From positions 3,751,501 to 3,815,500 of the forward strand of contig NZ_CP081966.1 of the NCBI RefSeq assembly GCF_019823065.1: a DNA stretch of 64,000 nucleotides, read 5' to 3'. Below the pieces are notes generated by a model, which saw nothing but the letters and a program-made list of their open reading frames with translations, was not told the DNA's origin and ran no database searches. Below are positions 19,001 through 27,876 of the stretch, piece after piece; position 1 is the first letter of the stretch; each line of letters opens with the position of its first letter. Both the position numbers and the translations under genes were made by a program. This DNA comes from Pseudomonas mosselii (GTDB lineage: Bacteria > Pseudomonadota > Gammaproteobacteria > Pseudomonadales > Pseudomonadaceae).

Positions 19001-19677
19001 TCCATCCATAACCGGGCCTGGGTGCCAGCCGGCAATACCGGCCTGGCCTTGTCGAGCGTATCGGGCAGGTTGCCGTCCGGGGCCTGCCGGGTCATGAGCG
19101 CCCCCGGCGGGTCGATGACCACCGCATCGTCGCTGATCCACCAATCCACGGGATAGGCCAACGCCTCGTCCTGGAGCCCGTGTGCCTGAACCTTGCCGAT
19201 CCGCGTCAGGGAAAAGCGCTGGTCCGAGCGCTCCATCAGACTGGTCTTGCCCGCGCCCTCGTCGCCCAGCAGCAGATACCAGGGCAACCGATACAACGCA
19301 CCATACCCGCCGGCATGCTCCAGGTAGCTTGCCAGCCCCGCATCGAGGGCGCGCTGCTGTGCCATGAGCACAGGCAATATCGGATCGGCGCTCGCCTCGA
19401 TATCCCGCTGGCGTTCAGCCTGCAGCCGGCGAAAGCGCGCACGCAGCACGCACAGCCAGATCAGCAACGGCAACAACATCAGCAGCAGGGTGGCAACGCT
19501 GCGATGCGCCAGGCTGGCCAACGGCTGCTGCCCGTGCCACTGCCATTGCGGCCCGAGCCACCAGATCAGCACCAGCAGCAACACCGCCCCAAGCCCCAGC
19601 AACAGCGGCATGGCCATATTGATTCGGGACGCCAGCGGCAGGCCCCAACGTTTGAAAAGCGCCCAGAGTTTGCTCAT
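16087..19677 (-). CDS. tssM: T6SS membrane-complex protein TssM (IcmF)
   Basis: This 1196-residue protein is the large inner-membrane scaffold of the T6SS trans-envelope complex. It has two N-terminal hydrophobic segments (about 22-42 and 61-79), then a cytoplasmic NTPase-like domain with a Walker A motif GDEGAGKTS (138-146), a third membrane segment near 470-490 (GVGALALVVMGSAW), and a long periplasmic region that would contact TssJ and cross the periplasm. Length fits the family (1100-1300). It lies six bases after tssA on the minus strand. Together with TssJ and TssL, encoded divergently, it forms the docking complex for the sheath baseplate. Confidence 0.95.
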   Translation of the reverse strand: MSKLWALFKRWGLPLASRINMAMPLLLGLGAVLLLVLIWWLGPQWQWHGQQPLASLAHRSVATLLLMLLPLLIWLCVLRARFRRLQAERQRDIEASADPILPVLMAQQRALDAGLASYLEHAGGYGALYRLPWYLLLGDEGAGKTSLMERSDQRFSLTRIGKVQAHGLQDEALAYPVDWWISDDAVVIDPPGALMTRQAPDGNLPDTLDKARPVLPAGTQARLWMDLMGWLARTRSRNALNGVVLVVDLAALQLATPQQRMALAQVLRARLHEVSNQLGARLPVYVVLSKFDLLDGFEQLFARLTQAERERLLGFTFRLDAVSAFDAWLDELTEQYDWLVRRTEEQVLNDLGVLGKADLRERLVSLQGQLLGLRPILLAFLREMLVSDRFTTPALVRGVYLSSMLQQGQVLNAFQRNVAHPFKADAPVSEGKPQGRQQAYFAQRLFKQVVYPEAGLAGDNIRVALGKRRLLWVGSGVGALALVVMGSAWQRYYEANSDKVAKVLDISRAFARHELDQRLDPTGRNLLAPLEQIREAVSVFGDYRSAWPVVADLGLYQGRLLGPRVDEAYLNLLSRRFLPAVASGVIDAMDAAPAGSEQQMAALRVYRMIEDRHNRRPEWVEQWMARQWQAAFPGQGQLQQALMRHLQYALAYADTELPQFRQRLGQAQQVLRAVPMAQRVYVSLKRQAQEQLHHGLDLRHEVGPAFDSVFQLRSGDAQVPADLFLAPMLTAKGFSEYFTPRSVQVTDLAMVDQWALGERRQLDYSPADREVLIEGVRNLYSADYIDSWRRALNALAIAHFRDLEHGVSVLGQLTGPAEPLRRLLESVRANTAMSTLADNAEAPNLAGPAVDQHLVGIRRAFSGLNDMLQAKGDRPSYYDETLSAIAAVHDQARGVQDSPDRGKAALQAVLQRFSMSGADPIATLQRVATGLPDPVAQQVRAVADQTAQVLVVEALRELERRWDADVYSFFQQRLAGRYPFVVGGADAALDDFEAFFGPKGRLQQFQERYLNAFIKDNLDALYADNQDGYLIRNEVIEQLALADRIRETFFDPRGNLGVQFSIEPLGLSANQRTSLLDLDGQLVSYTHGPSQITGVIWPNTLGQQVRSNLTLLRLNGNSSSLEYRGPWSMFRLLSRGALNGRSATAVDLSFKTGDGVMRYRLSSEKAFNPITQQPFKGFKLPRTLLQQPVVTARDAI

Positions 19678-19683
19678 GGCGGT

Positions 19684-21141
19684 TCAAGACTCCCTGTTCT
19701 GATCGTTCAACCCTGATGTCGCGGCGAACTGCTGCAACTGCTGGTAGACCTCGGGCTCCCACGCCTCGGCAGTCATGCCACGCATGGTGCGGGCGACATT
19801 CGCGCACAGCTCCTGGGCGAGCCAGGACACGCCCCGTGAGGCCAGCAGATCGGCGGCGATCACCGTGCTGTGGCAACGCTCACGTGGTGACCGGTAGTCC
19901 GCTTGCAGCCCCTGCAGCTTCAACAGCACCGGCTCCACGCCTTCGACCTCGAGCTGGCTGGCCAGCTCCTCGCGCAGGCCGATGAACGCCCGGGTGGCGC
20001 CATCCCCTGCCAGCGTTGCCTGGCTGCCCCTGAGCCAGGCCAGGCACTGGTCATCGACAAACGCGGTGCCATCGCTGAAGCACAATTGCTCAAGCGCCGG
20101 CAGGCGCCGTACGAACCTGGCGGTGGCACAACGAATGGCCTCGGCGACTTCATTCATTGCCAAGCGCGTGGCGATGCCCGCCGCCAGATAGCTGCCGCGA
20201 ATCCAGTAAGGCGCGGCCGCGACACTTCGCTCGACTTTCATCAACAGGGTCGGGTCGAGCGCCGAAGCAGACAGCGCGTCCTCGTAGCCGCCGACAATGT
20301 CGGCAGGCACCGCCATCAACTCGGTGCGAAGTCCCTGACGCGTGGAGGGCAACGTCTGGATATGCGCCCACAGGCCGAAGCGCCTCAGCTGGTAGCCCGT
20401 CGGATCATAGATATCCTGCTGGTTGATGAACTCGGCCATACCCAGTACCGCACGGCGAGTCTCACGTTCATTACCCAGGGAAATACTGGTACTGGCAGGT
20501 CGGAACACATCGGTCAGCGGTGCGACAGGCGTCTGCGGTGGTGAAGATTCCTTGCGATTGGTTTGCGCCGTCCCCATCGCCTGCTCGGCCTGCTTGAGCA
20601 GTGCACGCTCCAGTTCGCCCAGCGCGGCAGGATCGAGCTGCGCCAGGGGCGCCTGCTGTTGCAGGCAGGCCAATGCCTGCTGGGCAGCCTGCTTGCAGGC
20701 CGGGGTGTAACTGAAGCGGTCGAGGCCGGGCAGCGCCGCCGACAGGCGCCCGAGCAGCAGCCCGATCAGCTTGCGCTTGCCCAGGAAGCCCTTGGGGCCT
20801 GGCTTGGGATGGGCGCTTTCCCAATAGTGCTCGACCATGCCTGCCAGCAACGCCAGCGTGCAACACCAGCGCTCCCAGCATCCCGTGCGCAGCCAGGCGA
20901 CACTGAGGTGCCCGACGATGCGCAAGTGCTTGCACTGGCCGCTCAGGTACTGACGGGAGGCCTCCTCGATATAGGGCCAATCGATGGCGGCTTCATGCAG
21001 CCCTCCCAGTTTGACCATCTCCTGATCGATCGCCTGGTAGGTTTCATCCTCGATATCGAAATAACCCGCTGGCGCGAGCGGGTCGACGGGCGCCAGCAAC
21101 CTGGCGACCTCCTCGGTCGACACCGGCGCTACCAACGACAT
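19684..21141 (-). CDS. tssA: T6SS protein TssA (ImpA/VasJ type)
   Basis: The 485-residue protein has the ImpA N-terminal domain typical of TssA: APAGYFDIEDETYQAID and IDWPYIEEASRQYLSGQCKHLRIVGHLSVAWL in the first 90 residues, then a linker with QxxP-rich low complexity and a C-terminal helical domain (VasJ-like). TssA proteins recruit or cap the baseplate and sheath during assembly. The class with a short C-terminal domain is expected to act at the baseplate or distal sheath end (family knowledge). Its start overlaps the end of tagO by 13 bases, and tssM follows after six bases, giving a tagO-tssA-tssM operon. Confidence 0.92.
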   Translation of the reverse strand: MSLVAPVSTEEVARLLAPVDPLAPAGYFDIEDETYQAIDQEMVKLGGLHEAAIDWPYIEEASRQYLSGQCKHLRIVGHLSVAWLRTGCWERWCCTLALLAGMVEHYWESAHPKPGPKGFLGKRKLIGLLLGRLSAALPGLDRFSYTPACKQAAQQALACLQQQAPLAQLDPAALGELERALLKQAEQAMGTAQTNRKESSPPQTPVAPLTDVFRPASTSISLGNERETRRAVLGMAEFINQQDIYDPTGYQLRRFGLWAHIQTLPSTRQGLRTELMAVPADIVGGYEDALSASALDPTLLMKVERSVAAAPYWIRGSYLAAGIATRLAMNEVAEAIRCATARFVRRLPALEQLCFSDGTAFVDDQCLAWLRGSQATLAGDGATRAFIGLREELASQLEVEGVEPVLLKLQGLQADYRSPRERCHSTVIAADLLASRGVSWLAQELCANVARTMRGMTAEAWEPEVYQQLQQFAATSGLNDQNRES

Positions 21142-21785
21142 GCTGTGCGCGCCTGGTCGATCAACGGGTCCAACCCCTGCGCATCGAAACGCAAGCCATC
21201 CAGGGCCGGATGATCACTGACCACAAGGATGCGCTGGGCACCCTGCAGTACCTTGATCTGTTCGATGGCGGGCAAACCGCGACCGGCATCCAGCACCTGG
21301 CCATTTTCAAGCACCTGCCAGGCAAGCGAGCGGGTCGACCGGTGCTCCGTGCGCAGTTGCAGGGTCACCCGGTTGCCCTGGACGGGTTCGGCAGTGAGCA
21401 ACTGCAGCCTGGAGATGTTCTGTACACAGCTCACGGCAAGATAGGGGCGCGGCTCGGAGGTTGCGATAGCTGGTGCGGAAATCACTACCTGCCGCCGCCC
21501 TGTCCGCTTGTCGTCCTCGAACCCCAGGATGAATGCCAGATTGTCGGGCGCTCGTCGGGCCTCGTTGGCCATCACTCGGGCCACGCTCGGGGCATCGAGC
21601 TCCGGGGCCGACCATCGCCTGCCGATCGCCGGCACGCGCGCCGGCGTCCCCGCCGCTTCATCGAAACACGCCAGGCGCTCGACATTGGAAACAATCCCCG
21701 TGCAGTCTCGCACGGGGGCTGCAAAGGTCGGTTCCAGCAGCGCGAACCATGCCAGACCAAGCACGCAACTATATGGATTGCACAC
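21129..21785 (-). CDS. tagO: T6SS-associated periplasmic protein TagO/VasI
   Basis: The 218-residue protein begins with a signal-peptide-like stretch (LGLAWFALLEPTFAAP) followed by DCTGIVSNVERLACFDEAAG, which is the DC...RLxCYD-type signature of the VasI/TagO family. The rest has LAVSCVQNISRLQLL and conserved beta-strand patterns of that family. These exported accessory proteins are encoded with many T6SS loci and help assembly. The start used is a GTG at 21785, the only in-frame candidate that keeps the signal sequence. It is first in the minus-strand operon. Confidence 0.85.
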   Translation of the reverse strand: MCNPYSCVLGLAWFALLEPTFAAPVRDCTGIVSNVERLACFDEAAGTPARVPAIGRRWSAPELDAPSVARVMANEARRAPDNLAFILGFEDDKRTGRRQVVISAPAIATSEPRPYLAVSCVQNISRLQLLTAEPVQGNRVTLQLRTEHRSTRSLAWQVLENGQVLDAGRGLPAIEQIKVLQGAQRILVVSDHPALDGLRFDAQGLDPLIDQARTACRW

Positions 21786-22108
21786 CAGAATTAGACCTCA
21801 CGGCTCGATGTAACTTCTTATTAAAAACATGCGAAGCAATAGAAAAAAGCCAATTGGCCATCGCTAAACAACAGACTTGACGCAAGCCTAGAACAACCTA
21901 ACCATCACAAACAATCAAATATTTTTTTACATTTTTAGGCTCGACTTTGATTACTTCATTTCAGCATCGTCTAAAGGCAATTTACAGCACCGAAACATTA
22001 ACGCGTATATAAAAAAATAAATATGTAGGACCCCTCCTACAAAATTCTAAAAAACTTCCCACAAGCACAACACCCCACAAACTTCAGCATCAGGAATAAA
22101 CTTACATC
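21786..22108. promoter_or_regulatory. AT-rich divergent promoter region of the T6SS
   Basis: These 323 bases between tagO and tssB are strikingly AT-rich compared with the coding DNA on both sides (for example a run of T around 21920-21940) and must hold the promoters of both T6SS operons. I could not pick a confident sigma-54 (GG-N10-GC) or sigma-70 site by eye. No open reading frame of interest is present. The AT richness would suit silencing by H-NS-like MvaT/MvaU proteins (inference). Confidence 0.6.
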
Positions 22109-22612
22109 ATGTCCAGAAACTCAAGTTCCGTCGCGCCCAAAGAGCGCATCAACATCAAATATGTTCCCGCCACGGGGGATCAACAGGCCGAGGTTGAACT
22201 GCCCCACAAGATGCTGGTGCTGGGTGACTTCGGCCTGGTCGACAACCGCAACCTGGAGGACCGCCAGCCCATGCGCATCGACAAGCACAGCTTCGACAGC
22301 GTGCTCAAGGATGCCGACGTCAAGCTGAGCCTCTCGGTCCCTTCGGCACTCAACCCTGTCGCCGACGCCGAGCTGGCGGTCGAGCTGCGGTTCAGGACGA
22401 TCAACGACTTCGGCCCCGACCAGATTGCCCGCCAGGTGCCGGAGCTGAACAAGCTGCTGGCGCTGCGCGAGGCCCTGGTCGCCCTGAAAGGCCCGCTGGG
22501 CAATGTCCCGGCATTTCGCCGGCACCTGCAGCACCTGCTGACGGACCAGCAGGCACGCAAGCAACTCGCGCAGGAGCTGGACCTGGTACTCGAAGCCCCG
22601 CCAGCGGAATGA
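22109..22612 (+). CDS. tssB: T6SS sheath small subunit TssB (VipA)
   Basis: The 167-residue protein is the small sheath subunit. It has the family start (PKERINIKYVPATGDQQAEVELPHKMLVLGDF split across the first 45 residues), the ELRFRTINDFGPDQIARQVPEL block and KLLALREAL. It forms heterodimers with TssC that polymerise into the contractile sheath in the cytoplasm. It opens the plus-strand structural operon, with tssC following after about 50 bases. Length matches the family (about 165-175). Confidence 0.96.
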   Translation: MSRNSSSVAPKERINIKYVPATGDQQAEVELPHKMLVLGDFGLVDNRNLEDRQPMRIDKHSFDSVLKDADVKLSLSVPSALNPVADAELAVELRFRTINDFGPDQIARQVPELNKLLALREALVALKGPLGNVPAFRRHLQHLLTDQQARKQLAQELDLVLEAPPAE

Positions 22613-22662
22613 AAACGCACTTCTGACAGATGGCATATGACATAGACAACGGAGCGTCTCGG

Positions 22663-24153
22663 ATGTCCACCACCAACAACACGACAACCACTGCCGATAC
22701 CACGACTGAAACCATCGGCAACTCGACACTGCTCGACCAGATCATGGTCGAAACCATGCTGGTACCCAGCCAGGAGGGATACCAGATCGCCAGGCAAGGC
22801 GTGGCGGCCTTTATATCGGAGATGCTGAAAACCGATGACCCGGACCAACTGGTCAACAAACATCGGGTCGACCAGATGATTGCCGAGGTCGACCGACTTC
22901 TCGGCAAACAAATGGATGCCATTCTTCATCAGCCCGAATTCCAGGCGCTGGAGTCCGCGTGGCGCGGATTGAAACTTCTGGTCGACCGTACCGACTTTCG
23001 CGAGAACATCAAGCTGGAAGTCCTGCATGTCAGCAAGAGCGACTTGCTCGATGACTTCGACAATGCCGCGGACATCACTTGCAGCGGGCTTTACAAACAT
23101 GTCTACACCGCTGGTTACGGACAGTTTGGCGGTGAGCCCGTGGCGGCCATGATCGGCAACTACAACTTCGGCCCTTCTTCGCCTGACATCAAGCTTCTGA
23201 GCTATGTCGCCTCCGTGGGCGCGATGTCGCATGCCCCCTTCATCACCGCCCCAGCTCCCGAGTTTTTCAACCTGAGCAGCTTCGAGGACCTGCCTGACCT
23301 CAAGGAGGTCAAGGACATCTTCGAAGGACCACGCTTCGCCAAGTGGCGATCGTTGCGCGACAGTGAAGATGCCCGCCATATCGGCCTGGTGCTGCCGCGC
23401 TTCATGCTGCGCTCGGTCTATGACCGCCAGGAACACCCCATCAGCAGCTTCAGCTACGACGAAAACATCGACGCTCGACACCAGAACTACCTGTGGGGTA
23501 ACGCCGCCTTCCTGATGGCCAGATGCATCAACGACAGCTTTGCCCGTTATCGCTGGTGCCCGAACATCATCGGCCCACAATCCGGTGGCGCCGTGGACGA
23601 CCTGCCGGTGCACCTGTACGAGGCCCTTGGGCAGTTGCAGGCGAAGATCCCGACCGAGGTGCTGGTCTCCGATCGCAAGGAGTTCGAGCTGGCCGAAGAG
23701 GGCTTCATCGCCCTGACCATGCGCAAGGACAGCGACAACGCCGCGTTCTTCTCGGCCAACTCGGTGCAGAAACCCAAGCAGTTCCCCAAAACGTCCGAAG
23801 GCTTGCAGGCACAGACCAACTACAAGCTCGGCACCCAGCTGCCGTATCTGTTCATCGTCAACCGGCTCGCCCACTACATCAAGGTGCTGCAACGCGAGCA
23901 GATCGGCAGCTGGAAGGAGCGCAACGACCTCGAGGGTGAGCTCAACCGCTGGCTCAAGCAGTACATCGCCGACCAGGAAAACCCCTCGGCCGACATCCGC
24001 AGTCGCCGCCCCCTGCGTGCCGCGCAGATCGAAGTCACCGACGTCGCGGGCGATCCGGGCTGGTACCAGGTCTCGCTCGCGGTGCGCCCACACTTCAAGT
24101 ACATGGGGGCGAACTTCGAGATCTCCCTGGTCGGCCGGCTCGACACCCAATGA
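22663..24153 (+). CDS. tssC: T6SS sheath large subunit TssC (VipB)
   Basis: The 496-residue protein is the large sheath subunit. Recognisable blocks are QALESAWRGLKLLVDRTDFRENIKLEVL, YGQFGGEPVAAMIGNY and KLGTQLPYLFIVNRLAHYIKVLQREQIG in the C-terminal third. With TssB it forms the sheath whose contraction fires the Hcp tube. An in-frame ATG at 22630 would add eleven residues, but the ATG at 22663 has a GGAG site at a suitable distance and starts a Thr-rich N-terminus. Its stop overlaps tssE by four bases. Confidence 0.96.
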   Translation: MSTTNNTTTTADTTTETIGNSTLLDQIMVETMLVPSQEGYQIARQGVAAFISEMLKTDDPDQLVNKHRVDQMIAEVDRLLGKQMDAILHQPEFQALESAWRGLKLLVDRTDFRENIKLEVLHVSKSDLLDDFDNAADITCSGLYKHVYTAGYGQFGGEPVAAMIGNYNFGPSSPDIKLLSYVASVGAMSHAPFITAPAPEFFNLSSFEDLPDLKEVKDIFEGPRFAKWRSLRDSEDARHIGLVLPRFMLRSVYDRQEHPISSFSYDENIDARHQNYLWGNAAFLMARCINDSFARYRWCPNIIGPQSGGAVDDLPVHLYEALGQLQAKIPTEVLVSDRKEFELAEEGFIALTMRKDSDNAAFFSANSVQKPKQFPKTSEGLQAQTNYKLGTQLPYLFIVNRLAHYIKVLQREQIGSWKERNDLEGELNRWLKQYIADQENPSADIRSRRPLRAAQIEVTDVAGDPGWYQVSLAVRPHFKYMGANFEISLVGRLDTQ

Positions 24154-24548
24154 GCAGCCTCTTCGACCGCCTGGCCAGCGACGCTGCCGCTGGCCGCCGA
24201 GAAAGCACCGGGCGCACCGTCGAGCGGATCAAACGCCACCTCGAGATGCTGCTCAACGCCCGTCGGGGCTGCTCGCAGAGCAGCCCCGACCTCGGCTTGC
24301 GCGACTTCAACGGCCATGACCAGGGCAGCGGCGACCTGCTGCGTCAGGTGAGCTCGGACATCCAGCGCACGATCCGACACTACGAGCCGAGGATCCAGGT
24401 GCTGAACCTGCAGGGGCAACCGGACGCGGACAACCCGCTGGAACTGCACTTTCGCCTGGATTGCCAAGTGCGGGTGGAAAACCACGCCGAACAGCTGCAG
24501 ATCGAACTGCTGGTCAACGGCCACAACCGCAACACCCAGGTGAGGTAG
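24150..24548 (+). CDS. tssE: T6SS baseplate protein TssE
   Basis: The 132-residue protein has the gp25-like fold pattern: SLFDRLASDA at the start, RTVERIKRHLEMLLNARRG, then the VSSDIQRTIRHYEPRIQVLNL block and a final strand ELLVNGHNR. TssE is part of the baseplate wedge at the bottom of the sheath. The ATG overlaps the tssC stop (ATGA), giving coupled translation, and tssF follows after three bases. Length fits the family. Confidence 0.93.
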   Translation: MSSLFDRLASDAAAGRRESTGRTVERIKRHLEMLLNARRGCSQSSPDLGLRDFNGHDQGSGDLLRQVSSDIQRTIRHYEPRIQVLNLQGQPDADNPLELHFRLDCQVRVENHAEQLQIELLVNGHNRNTQVR

Positions 24549-24551
24549 GCC

Positions 24552-26318
24552 ATGTCGTTGAAGGACCGCTTCGGCGAAGAACTGCGCTACCTGCGCGAAC
24601 TGGGGGAGGACTTTGCGCGGGACAACCCCCAGCTCAGCCGCTATCTGGGCAAGGACAGTGGCGATCCCGGTGTCGAGCGCCTGCTGGAAGGCTTCGCTTT
24701 CCTGATCGCCAAGCTGCGCCTGAAACTCGAGGACGAGGTGCCGGAGCTGACCCATGGCATGCTGCAGCTGCTCTGGCCGAATTACCTGCGCCCCCTGCCC
24801 AGCGCGACGATCATTCAGTTCTCGCCCCTGGACGCTTCGCTCAGCCAAGCCCAGATCGTTCCCAGAGGCTCACGTCTGTTTTCCCGGCCGGTCGATGGCG
24901 TGGATTGCGAATTCCGCACCTGCACCGAGGTGAAGCTCTACCCCTTCACGCTCGGTGAGGTGGGCGCGACCCTGACGCCCGACAGCTCAGTCATTCACCT
25001 CCAGCTCGAGACCCAGGTGCAACGCCCGCTGAACACCCTGGGCTGCGACAGCCTGGAGTTCCACCTCGGTGGCGAGCGCAGCAACGCCCAGACCCTTTAC
25101 CTGTGGCTGGCGCAATACCTTGAGCACATCAGCGTGACCATCGACGGCCAGGTGCGTCGCCTGCCGGCCAACCACCTGAGCTTCTCCGGCTTCGGCCCCG
25201 ACGAGGCGTTGCTCCCCTACCCGCGCAATGTGTTCGATGGCTACCGGATCCTCCAGGAGTACCTGGTCTTCCCGCAACGCTTTCACTTCTTCAGCCTGGC
25301 CGGCCTGGACAGGGTCTGGCCGGCGCACGCCAGCTCCACGATACGCATCGAGTTCCACCTCGCGCGCCCACTGCCGGGCTCGACGCGGATCGGCCCCGAT
25401 GACTTCAGGCTGTTCTGCGCCCCTGCCGTCAATCTGTTCGTGCACGGCGCCGAGCCCATCGACCTGTCCGGAACGGCTGACCAGCATCGCCTGGTACCCC
25501 ATGGCCTGCGCCGCGACAGCCATGAAATCTTCAGCGTCGACCGGGTGATCAGCACCCGCACCAGCGCAGATGGCAGCCCTGGCGAGCAACTGCGGGTGTT
25601 CCAGCCTTTCGAGTCGTTCGCCCACGAGATCGAGCATGTGCAGGGACGCACCGCGCTGTACTACCGCTGCCGGGTCGAGCAGTCGCTGCTCGGTGACGGG
25701 CTGGATCACCAGATCGCCTTCGTGCGGGGCGACGAAAGCCAGTTCATCGGTCACATGGAAACCGCCTCGATCGAGCTGACCTGCACCAATCGGGACCTGC
25801 CGATGGCGCTGGGCCTGGGCGATATCAATGTCATCAACCAGGCCACCGCGCCGTTGATCCGCTACCGCAACATCTGCCTGCCGACCCGTCCGTACCGCCC
25901 GGTGCTGGATGGTCAGTTGCAGTGGACACTCATCTCCAACCTCTCGCTCAACTACCTGTCGCTGCTCTCGGCCGCCCCGCTCAAGGCGGTGATCGGCGCC
26001 TACGATTTCGCCGCCCTGCACGACATCCAGCAGGCCAGGACCACGCGCAAGCGCCTGGACGGCATCGGCGAGGCGCACACCGAACCGCTGGACTGGTTGA
26101 TCAAGGGCCTGCCCATTCGCGGCCTGCGTACCCGCCTGCGGCTCGACCAGAAGGCTTTTCTCTGCGAAGGCGATCTGTACCTGTTCGGCTGCGTGCTGTC
26201 CCACTTCTTCGCCCTCTACGCGAGCATCAACTCCTTCCACCAGCTGGAAGTGATCAATACCACCAACAACGAGCACTACACATGGCCACTGCTGACCGGC
26301 AGACAACCGCTGATCTAG
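24552..26318 (+). CDS. tssF: T6SS baseplate protein TssF
   Basis: The 588-residue protein matches TssF (VasA): it begins with FGEELRYLRELGEDFARDNPQLSRYL and shows DPGVERLLEGFAFLIAKLRLKLEDE and LTHGMLQLLWPNYLRPLPS in the first 90 residues, a conserved family block. It ends with the YTWPLLTGRQPL segment that often overlaps tssG. TssF with TssG, TssE and TssK forms the baseplate wedge. It overlaps tssG by 37 bases. Confidence 0.96.
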   Translation: MSLKDRFGEELRYLRELGEDFARDNPQLSRYLGKDSGDPGVERLLEGFAFLIAKLRLKLEDEVPELTHGMLQLLWPNYLRPLPSATIIQFSPLDASLSQAQIVPRGSRLFSRPVDGVDCEFRTCTEVKLYPFTLGEVGATLTPDSSVIHLQLETQVQRPLNTLGCDSLEFHLGGERSNAQTLYLWLAQYLEHISVTIDGQVRRLPANHLSFSGFGPDEALLPYPRNVFDGYRILQEYLVFPQRFHFFSLAGLDRVWPAHASSTIRIEFHLARPLPGSTRIGPDDFRLFCAPAVNLFVHGAEPIDLSGTADQHRLVPHGLRRDSHEIFSVDRVISTRTSADGSPGEQLRVFQPFESFAHEIEHVQGRTALYYRCRVEQSLLGDGLDHQIAFVRGDESQFIGHMETASIELTCTNRDLPMALGLGDINVINQATAPLIRYRNICLPTRPYRPVLDGQLQWTLISNLSLNYLSLLSAAPLKAVIGAYDFAALHDIQQARTTRKRLDGIGEAHTEPLDWLIKGLPIRGLRTRLRLDQKAFLCEGDLYLFGCVLSHFFALYASINSFHQLEVINTTNNEHYTWPLLTGRQPLI

Positions 26319-27298
26319 CCGAAACGCTGCTCGCCGAGGCTCACCGGCACAGTTTCTTCCAACTGCTGGAACGGCTGCATGGCTTGCACGGTGACGACCT
26401 CGAGCCGCGCTGGCCAGATACCGCCACACGCCAGCGCGTGCACCTTGCCAGCGACCCGCGGCTCAGCTTTCCAGTGGCCGATGTGCTGGCCGCCGAGCGG
26501 ATCGCCGAGACGCCGTCGCGCTATCGCGTGCGCACCACCTTCCTGGGGCTGCACGGCACCGACTCGCCCCTGCCCAGCTACTACCTCGACGAACTGGCCT
26601 ACGAATACGCCCAGGGCATTGGCGCGCGCCCCGCGCTGTTCGATTTCTTCAACCACTGCCTGCTCAGCCTGTTGCACCGCATCTGGCGCAAATACCGCTA
26701 CTACGTGCGTTTCCAGACCGGGGCAAGCGATGACTTCTCGCGCTACGCCTTCGCCCTGATCGGCCTCGCCGACGAACGTCTGCGTGGCGACACGCCGTTG
26801 CCCTGGAGCCGCCTGCTGAGTTTCGTCGGCGTCATTGCCAGCCGCAGCCGGGCACCCGGTGTGGTCGCCGGGATCATTGCCCACTGCTTCGATCTGCCGT
26901 CGGTGCAAATCCGCGAGTTCGAGACCCGCACGGTGACCATCTCACACCGCCAGGTGGTGCGCCTGGGCCGCTGCAATGGGCAACTGGGCGAGAGCTTCAT
27001 GCTCGGCGACCGCACGCGAACCCGCAGCAGCAAGTTCACCTTGCTGATCGGCGACCTCGACCTGGCACGCCTGCGCAGCCTGCTGCCCGGCGGCGTCGAC
27101 TTCGAGCGACTGCGTGCACTGATCGATTTCCTGCTCCGCGACGGCCTGGCCTATGACCTCGAGCTGCGCCTGAAACCCCGTGAACTGCCACCGTTCCGCC
27201 TGCACCGCGAGCAGGGTGCGCACCTGGGCTGGACCAGCTTCATCGAAGACCGCAAGGGTGAAGTCAGCCCGATCGTGCGGATACGGGGGCGCGCATGA
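26282..27298 (+). CDS. tssG: T6SS baseplate protein TssG
   Basis: The 338-residue protein matches TssG (VasB): HSFFQLLERLHGLHG near the start, TTFLGLHGTDSPLPSYYLDEL, FFNHCLLSLLHRIWRKYRY and a final LREQGAHLGW-type block (HREQGAHLGWTSF). It is a wedge component of the baseplate that binds TssF and TssK. The start at 26282 lies inside the end of tssF; no later ATG gives the family N-terminus. It overlaps the FHA gene by four bases. Confidence 0.94.
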   Translation: MATADRQTTADLAETLLAEAHRHSFFQLLERLHGLHGDDLEPRWPDTATRQRVHLASDPRLSFPVADVLAAERIAETPSRYRVRTTFLGLHGTDSPLPSYYLDELAYEYAQGIGARPALFDFFNHCLLSLLHRIWRKYRYYVRFQTGASDDFSRYAFALIGLADERLRGDTPLPWSRLLSFVGVIASRSRAPGVVAGIIAHCFDLPSVQIREFETRTVTISHRQVVRLGRCNGQLGESFMLGDRTRTRSSKFTLLIGDLDLARLRSLLPGGVDFERLRALIDFLLRDGLAYDLELRLKPRELPPFRLHREQGAHLGWTSFIEDRKGEVSPIVRIRGRA

Positions 27299-27876
27299 CC
27301 AGACTCGCCCTCAGCATCGACAATCTTGATCGCCTGCACCACGGCGTCGTCGCGGGCCATCTGTTCGACCGCGATGGCGGCATCATCGGCAGCCACAAGG
27401 CCGACTGGTTGCTGCTGGATCGCGAGCGGCGGATTCACCCCGCCCATTGTGCGATCCGCTGGCTGGAGGGCGGCTTCTGCGTGATCGACCTCTGTGGCCA
27501 GACCCTGCTCAACGACAGCCCGCTGCCGCCCGGCCCCGACGTGCCGGTGCGCGTGGGCGATGGCGACTGCTTGCAGGTCGGCCCCTATCAACTGCACGCC
27601 CGCTATCAAGCCGGGCCAAGCGATCAAAGCTTTATCCGCGGCAACCTGGATGACCTGCTCAAGCCTGGCCGGCAGGCGCTCGCAGCGCTGCTGGACAGCT
27701 CGTTGGCCAGCCCCTGGCATCCCGTGCCCCGTACAGCGAGTCTCCCGGTCGATATCTGCACGCTGTTCGATCGACTGCAGGCCCCGGATCCCCTGGCCGC
27801 ACTGACTGCACCGCAGCATCCGGCCCAGCTTGGGGCAAGCGCCCTGCAGCGACTCATCGCCGGAGGGAAGCCATGA
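27295..27876 (+). CDS. tagH: FHA-domain T6SS accessory protein (TagH/Fha-like)
   Basis: The 193-residue protein has an N-terminal forkhead-associated domain (about 1-105): GGIIGSHKADWLLLD, the PAHCAIRWLEGGFCVIDL block that carries the phosphothreonine-binding His/Arg region, and GDCLQVGPYQLHA. FHA proteins in T6SS loci read kinase-dependent phosphorylation or act as assembly scaffolds. Many Fha homologues are over 400 residues, so this one is short: after the FHA domain there are only about 85 residues with no obvious domain. No PpkA kinase or PppA phosphatase gene is in the cluster. It overlaps tssJ by four bases. Confidence 0.85.
   Translation: MTRLALSIDNLDRLHHGVVAGHLFDRDGGIIGSHKADWLLLDRERRIHPAHCAIRWLEGGFCVIDLCGQTLLNDSPLPPGPDVPVRVGDGDCLQVGPYQLHARYQAGPSDQSFIRGNLDDLLKPGRQALAALLDSSLASPWHPVPRTASLPVDICTLFDRLQAPDPLAALTAPQHPAQLGASALQRLIAGGKP

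Noticed and set aside
22180..24150. Long minus-strand frame (656 codons) opposite tssB-tssC
   Set aside because: TssB and TssC are unmistakable on the plus strand.
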